Positions 60,701-64,000 of a stretch of 64,000 nt of DNA are shown here, in pieces; position 1 is the stretch's first letter; every line of letters begins with the position of its first letter. The stretch comes from Corallium rubrum. Lineage: Eukaryota; Cnidaria; Anthozoa; Scleralcyonacea; Coralliidae. The notes beneath the pieces were generated by a model. That model made no database searches and was not told where the DNA came from. It was given only the letters and a program-made list of their open reading frames with translations. Location of the stretch: assembly GCA_964035015.1 (NCBI GenBank), contig OZ036017.1:4563261-4627260 (forward strand), written 5' to 3'. The position numbers and the translations under genes were made by a program.

Positions 60701-63700
60701 TTTTAATAATTTCACAAATGCCATAGAATATGTCCGTTACTCAATTTCACTACGGAAAGCAATATTGTAGAAGTGAACTTCGATCAAAAAGTACGAATTT
60801 TAAACTTTCAATAACACCTAATACAAACAAGTAAATTGCGTAATATATTGAAAAATGTTTTGGGCTTTCATAAGTATACATATCATGCACGAGGTTAGAA
60901 GTATACACGGCGATAACACGTTGAAATAAAGGGCTAATTATTAACAAATATAACTTGATATTCGGTTGTTATTACTAATTTCAGCACTGTGCCCACACGG
61001 TACTCACCACGATACTCACTGATTACCATGGGAATTATTTCGGTAAATCTGTGTTATTTCACGAAAACTGATCACTTTGGCTGTTTGCTAGTGTTACCAG
61101 CATTGTGTTGGTTTCTATGAAAGGTACTAACTGCTGTTTCATTGACAAAATGGCCTTTAAGCGGCGACGATGCTCACTTCCGTAGCATAAAAGGAGACAT
61201 AAGGTCAGGTTATTTATAGTATATAGCGAGCATCGTTGTAAAAAACGTATTTTAAAAGCGTCAATTGTAAAAATGCATTATTATCTTATTCAAACATAAC
61301 ATACTACAAGGAGGGTCTATATAAGATATCATTTTAAATAACAGTCTTCGCTCTATTGCATATTTTTCTGGTGAGTACCGTTGTGAGTATCGTTGCGAGA
61401 AGCGTCGGGATATCAGCAGCACCACAGGGGGGCTAACTAAATTCTGAAATGTCATATTCCCAGCTAAATGTTAGTGATTAAGAGGTTGTAATTGTGCTTT
61501 AATATTGTTTTAGATTTCTGTCTATAATGTATAGTTTAGTTGACTGAAAGTGCCTGTTGTTTGACAATATGGTTAAATAGCGCTTCGGACAATCAATTTC
61601 AAAAGTAGTTGGGACACTTGAGCTTTTCTAAATATACCTGTTCAACATCGTCTATTTTGCGATATGTACTCCCTCCCCTCCCGTTACAATGTTGTCTAAT
61701 GAAACAAATGAACAATTCCGGGAAAATTCACCGTAAACATGGCATACAACATTGAACAGGGGGCCGGGGGAGTTGGAAAACCGAAAAAGGACACAAATGT
61801 CCCGAGACTTTTGAAAATGATTGTCTGAAATAACATTTTTCGTTAATAGAACATTAGCTGTTATGTAGTTGGGTTTGTTACAATAATAGCAATAATTGAG
61901 TGAAATGTTGACATTTTGTTGGTAACAGAATTGTTATAGGGAGTTTAAAGGCATGTAGTTGTGTTATTTCTCCCAAAAAAGTTATTTTATTGATTAAGAC
62001 GTCTTTGCACGAATTGTTGAAAACATACTACAATGAAAGTGATCGCCTTATGACAATGCATTTGGAAAAGCTTGATTTATCTAAAAAATAATTTAAATTT
62101 GTTCGCAATCAATCGATTACGCATGTCTTTACGTATGTGGAGAGTTTAACTTATGCAATATTCCTTTCACTCAAACGACTTCGCCTTAAAGGGGAATTGA
62201 AACGTCCTTGTCTTAATCTGAGGTGCGGAGCTAGCCTTTCATGTGTTCTGCCATATAAGAGAAAACGCTTTTTGGATAACGAATATTTTAATAATTTCAC
62301 AAATGCCATAGAATATGTCCGTTACTCAATTTCACTACGGAAAGCAATATTGTAGAAGTGAACTTCGATCAAAAAGTACGAATTTTAAACATTCAATAAC
62401 ACCTAATACAAACAAGTAAATTGCGTAATATATTGAAAAATGTTTTGGGCTTTCATAAGTATACATATCATGCACGAGGTTAGAAGTATACACGGCGATA
62501 ACACGTGGAAATAAAGGGCTAATTATTAACAAATATAACTTGATATTCGGTTGTTATTACTAATTTCAGCACTGTGCCCGCACGGTACTCACCACGATAC
62601 TCACTGATTACCATGGGAATTATTTCGGTAAATCTGTGTTATTTCACGAAAACTGATCACTTTGGCTGTTTGCTAGTGTTACCAGCATTGTGTTGGTTTC
62701 TATGAAAGGTACTAACTTCTGTTTCATTCACAAAATGGCCTTTAAGCGGCGACGATGCTCACTTCCGTAGCATAAAAGGAGACATAAGATCAAGTTATTT
62801 ATAGTATATAGCGAGCATCGTTGTAAAAAACGTATTTTAAAAGCGTCAATTGTAAAAATGCATTATTATCTTATTCAAACATAACATACTACAAGGAGGG
62901 TCTATATAAGATATCATTTTAAATAACAGTCTTCGCTCTATTGCATATTTTTCTGGTGAGTACCGTTGTGAGTATCGTTGCGAGAAGCGTCGGGATATCA
63001 GCAGCACCACAGGGGGGCTAACTAAATTCTGAAATGTCATATTCCCTGCTAAATGTTAGTGATTAAGAGGTTGTAATTGTGCTTTAATATTGTTTTAGAT
63101 TTCTGTCTATAATGTATAGTTTAGTTGACTGAAAGTGCCTGTTGTTTGACAATATGGTTAAATAGCGCTTCGGACAATCAATTTCAAAAGTAGTTGGGAC
63201 ACTTGAGCTTTTCTAAATATACCTGTTCAACATCGTCTATTTTGCGATATGTACTCCCTCCCCTCCCTTTACAATGTTGTCTAATGAAACAAATGAACAA
63301 TTCCGGGAAAATTCACCGTAAACATGGCATACAACATTGAACAGGGGGCCGGGGGAGTTGGAAAACCGAAAAAGGACACAAATGTCCCGACACTTTTGAA
63401 AATGATTGTCTGAAATAACATTTTTCGTTAATAGAACATTAGCTGTTATGTAGTTGGGTTTGTTACAATAATAGCAATAATTGAGTGAAATGTTGACATT
63501 TTGTTGGTAACAGAATTGTTATAGGGAGTTTAAAGGCATGTAGTTGTGTTATTTCTCCCAAAAAAGTTATTTTATTGATTAAGACGTCTTTGCACGAATT
63601 GTTGAAAACATACTACAATGAAAGTGATCGCCTTATGACAATGCATTTGGAAAAGCTTGATTTATCTAAAAAATAATTTAAATTTGTTCGCAATCAATCG

Positions 63701-64000
63701 ATTACGCATGTCTTTACGTATGTGGAGAGTTTAACTTATGCAATATTCATTTCACTCAAACGACTTCGCCTTAAAGGGGAATTGAAACGTCCTTGTCTTA
63801 ATCTGAGGTGCGCAGCTAGCCTTTCATGTGTTCTGCCATATAAGAGAAAACGCTTTTTGGATAACGAATATTTTAATAATTTCACAAATGCCATAGAATA
63901 TGTCCGTTACTCAATTTCACTACGGAAAGCAATATTGTAGAAGTGAACTTCGATCAAAAAGTACGAATTTTAAACTTTCAATAACACCTAATACAAACAA
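54736..64000 (+). repeat. Satellite array, right block, runs off the window
   Basis: Starts in mid-unit; next unit starts are at about 55327 (B), 56880 (A), 58449 (B), 60006 (C), 61590 (C) and 63178 (C, cut by the window end). The first B unit shares rare marks with the one at 32816 (AAAAAGTAATTTAAATTTG and ATGTGAAGAGTTTAAC). Confidence 0.95.

Noticed and set aside
30244-63940. Repeated 64-72 codon open frames on both strands of the satellite units
   Set aside because: They are open in A and C units but broken in B units, differ only as the satellite differs, and show no family resemblance. They are by-products of the repeat.
18185-64000. Ribosomal, histone or snRNA gene repeat as the nature of the array
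   Set aside because: No 5S, 18S/28S, histone or U-snRNA sequence was recognised in the unit.

Overview
Eukaryotic nuclear DNA, AT-rich, intron-containing and dominated by mobile elements and satellite DNA. The mix of element types (Tc1, TTAA-target foldbacks, a CACAG-ended TIR element, a Ty3-type LTR element, an APE-type LINE and many foldback MITEs) fits a marine invertebrate, perhaps a cnidarian. That is inference; no species marker gene is present.

Layout. 1-10 kb: a stack of nested DNA transposons. A Tc1-type transposase fragment is split at a TTAA by a 3.6 kb foldback element, which holds a 726 bp TIR element, which holds a duplicated TTAACTC MITE, one copy of which holds a LINE 3' fragment. 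A second TTAA-target element (6607-8414) follows. 10-14.1 kb: foldback MITEs, two copies of a ~450 bp repeat, and between them a 5'-truncated LINE with a long reverse transcriptase frame. 14.8-17.8 kb: the one recognisable host gene, three exons of an R-SNARE (VAMP/synaptobrevin family) on the + strand. Its introns are packed with pentamer, octamer and ~81 bp tandem repeats and with palindromes. 17.9-18.1 kb: an inverted pair of tRNA-like sequences.

18.2-64 kb: a tandem satellite with a ~1.55-1.59 kb unit, about 22 units in view, running off the window end. Its first unit is interrupted by a 9.9 kb CACAG-ended element with a TA target duplication. That element in turn carries a 389 bp MITE with a 9 bp target duplication and an apparently whole, young Ty3-type LTR retrotransposon (22793-28229, minus strand, LTRs identical by eye). 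The satellite has three main unit types (A, B, C) in a partly higher-order order, mosaic units, one internally deleted unit, one strongly divergent unit, and a 200-N assembly gap at 54536-54735.

How the parts relate: apart from the R-SNARE gene and one unidentified coding-like stretch at 10.35 kb, I see no host genes. The most original signal is inside the satellite unit, where a 12 bp iteron of the type ACGRTRCTCACC stands as two opposed clusters around a TATATAAG + CAGT core-promoter-like segment, repeated in nearly every unit.
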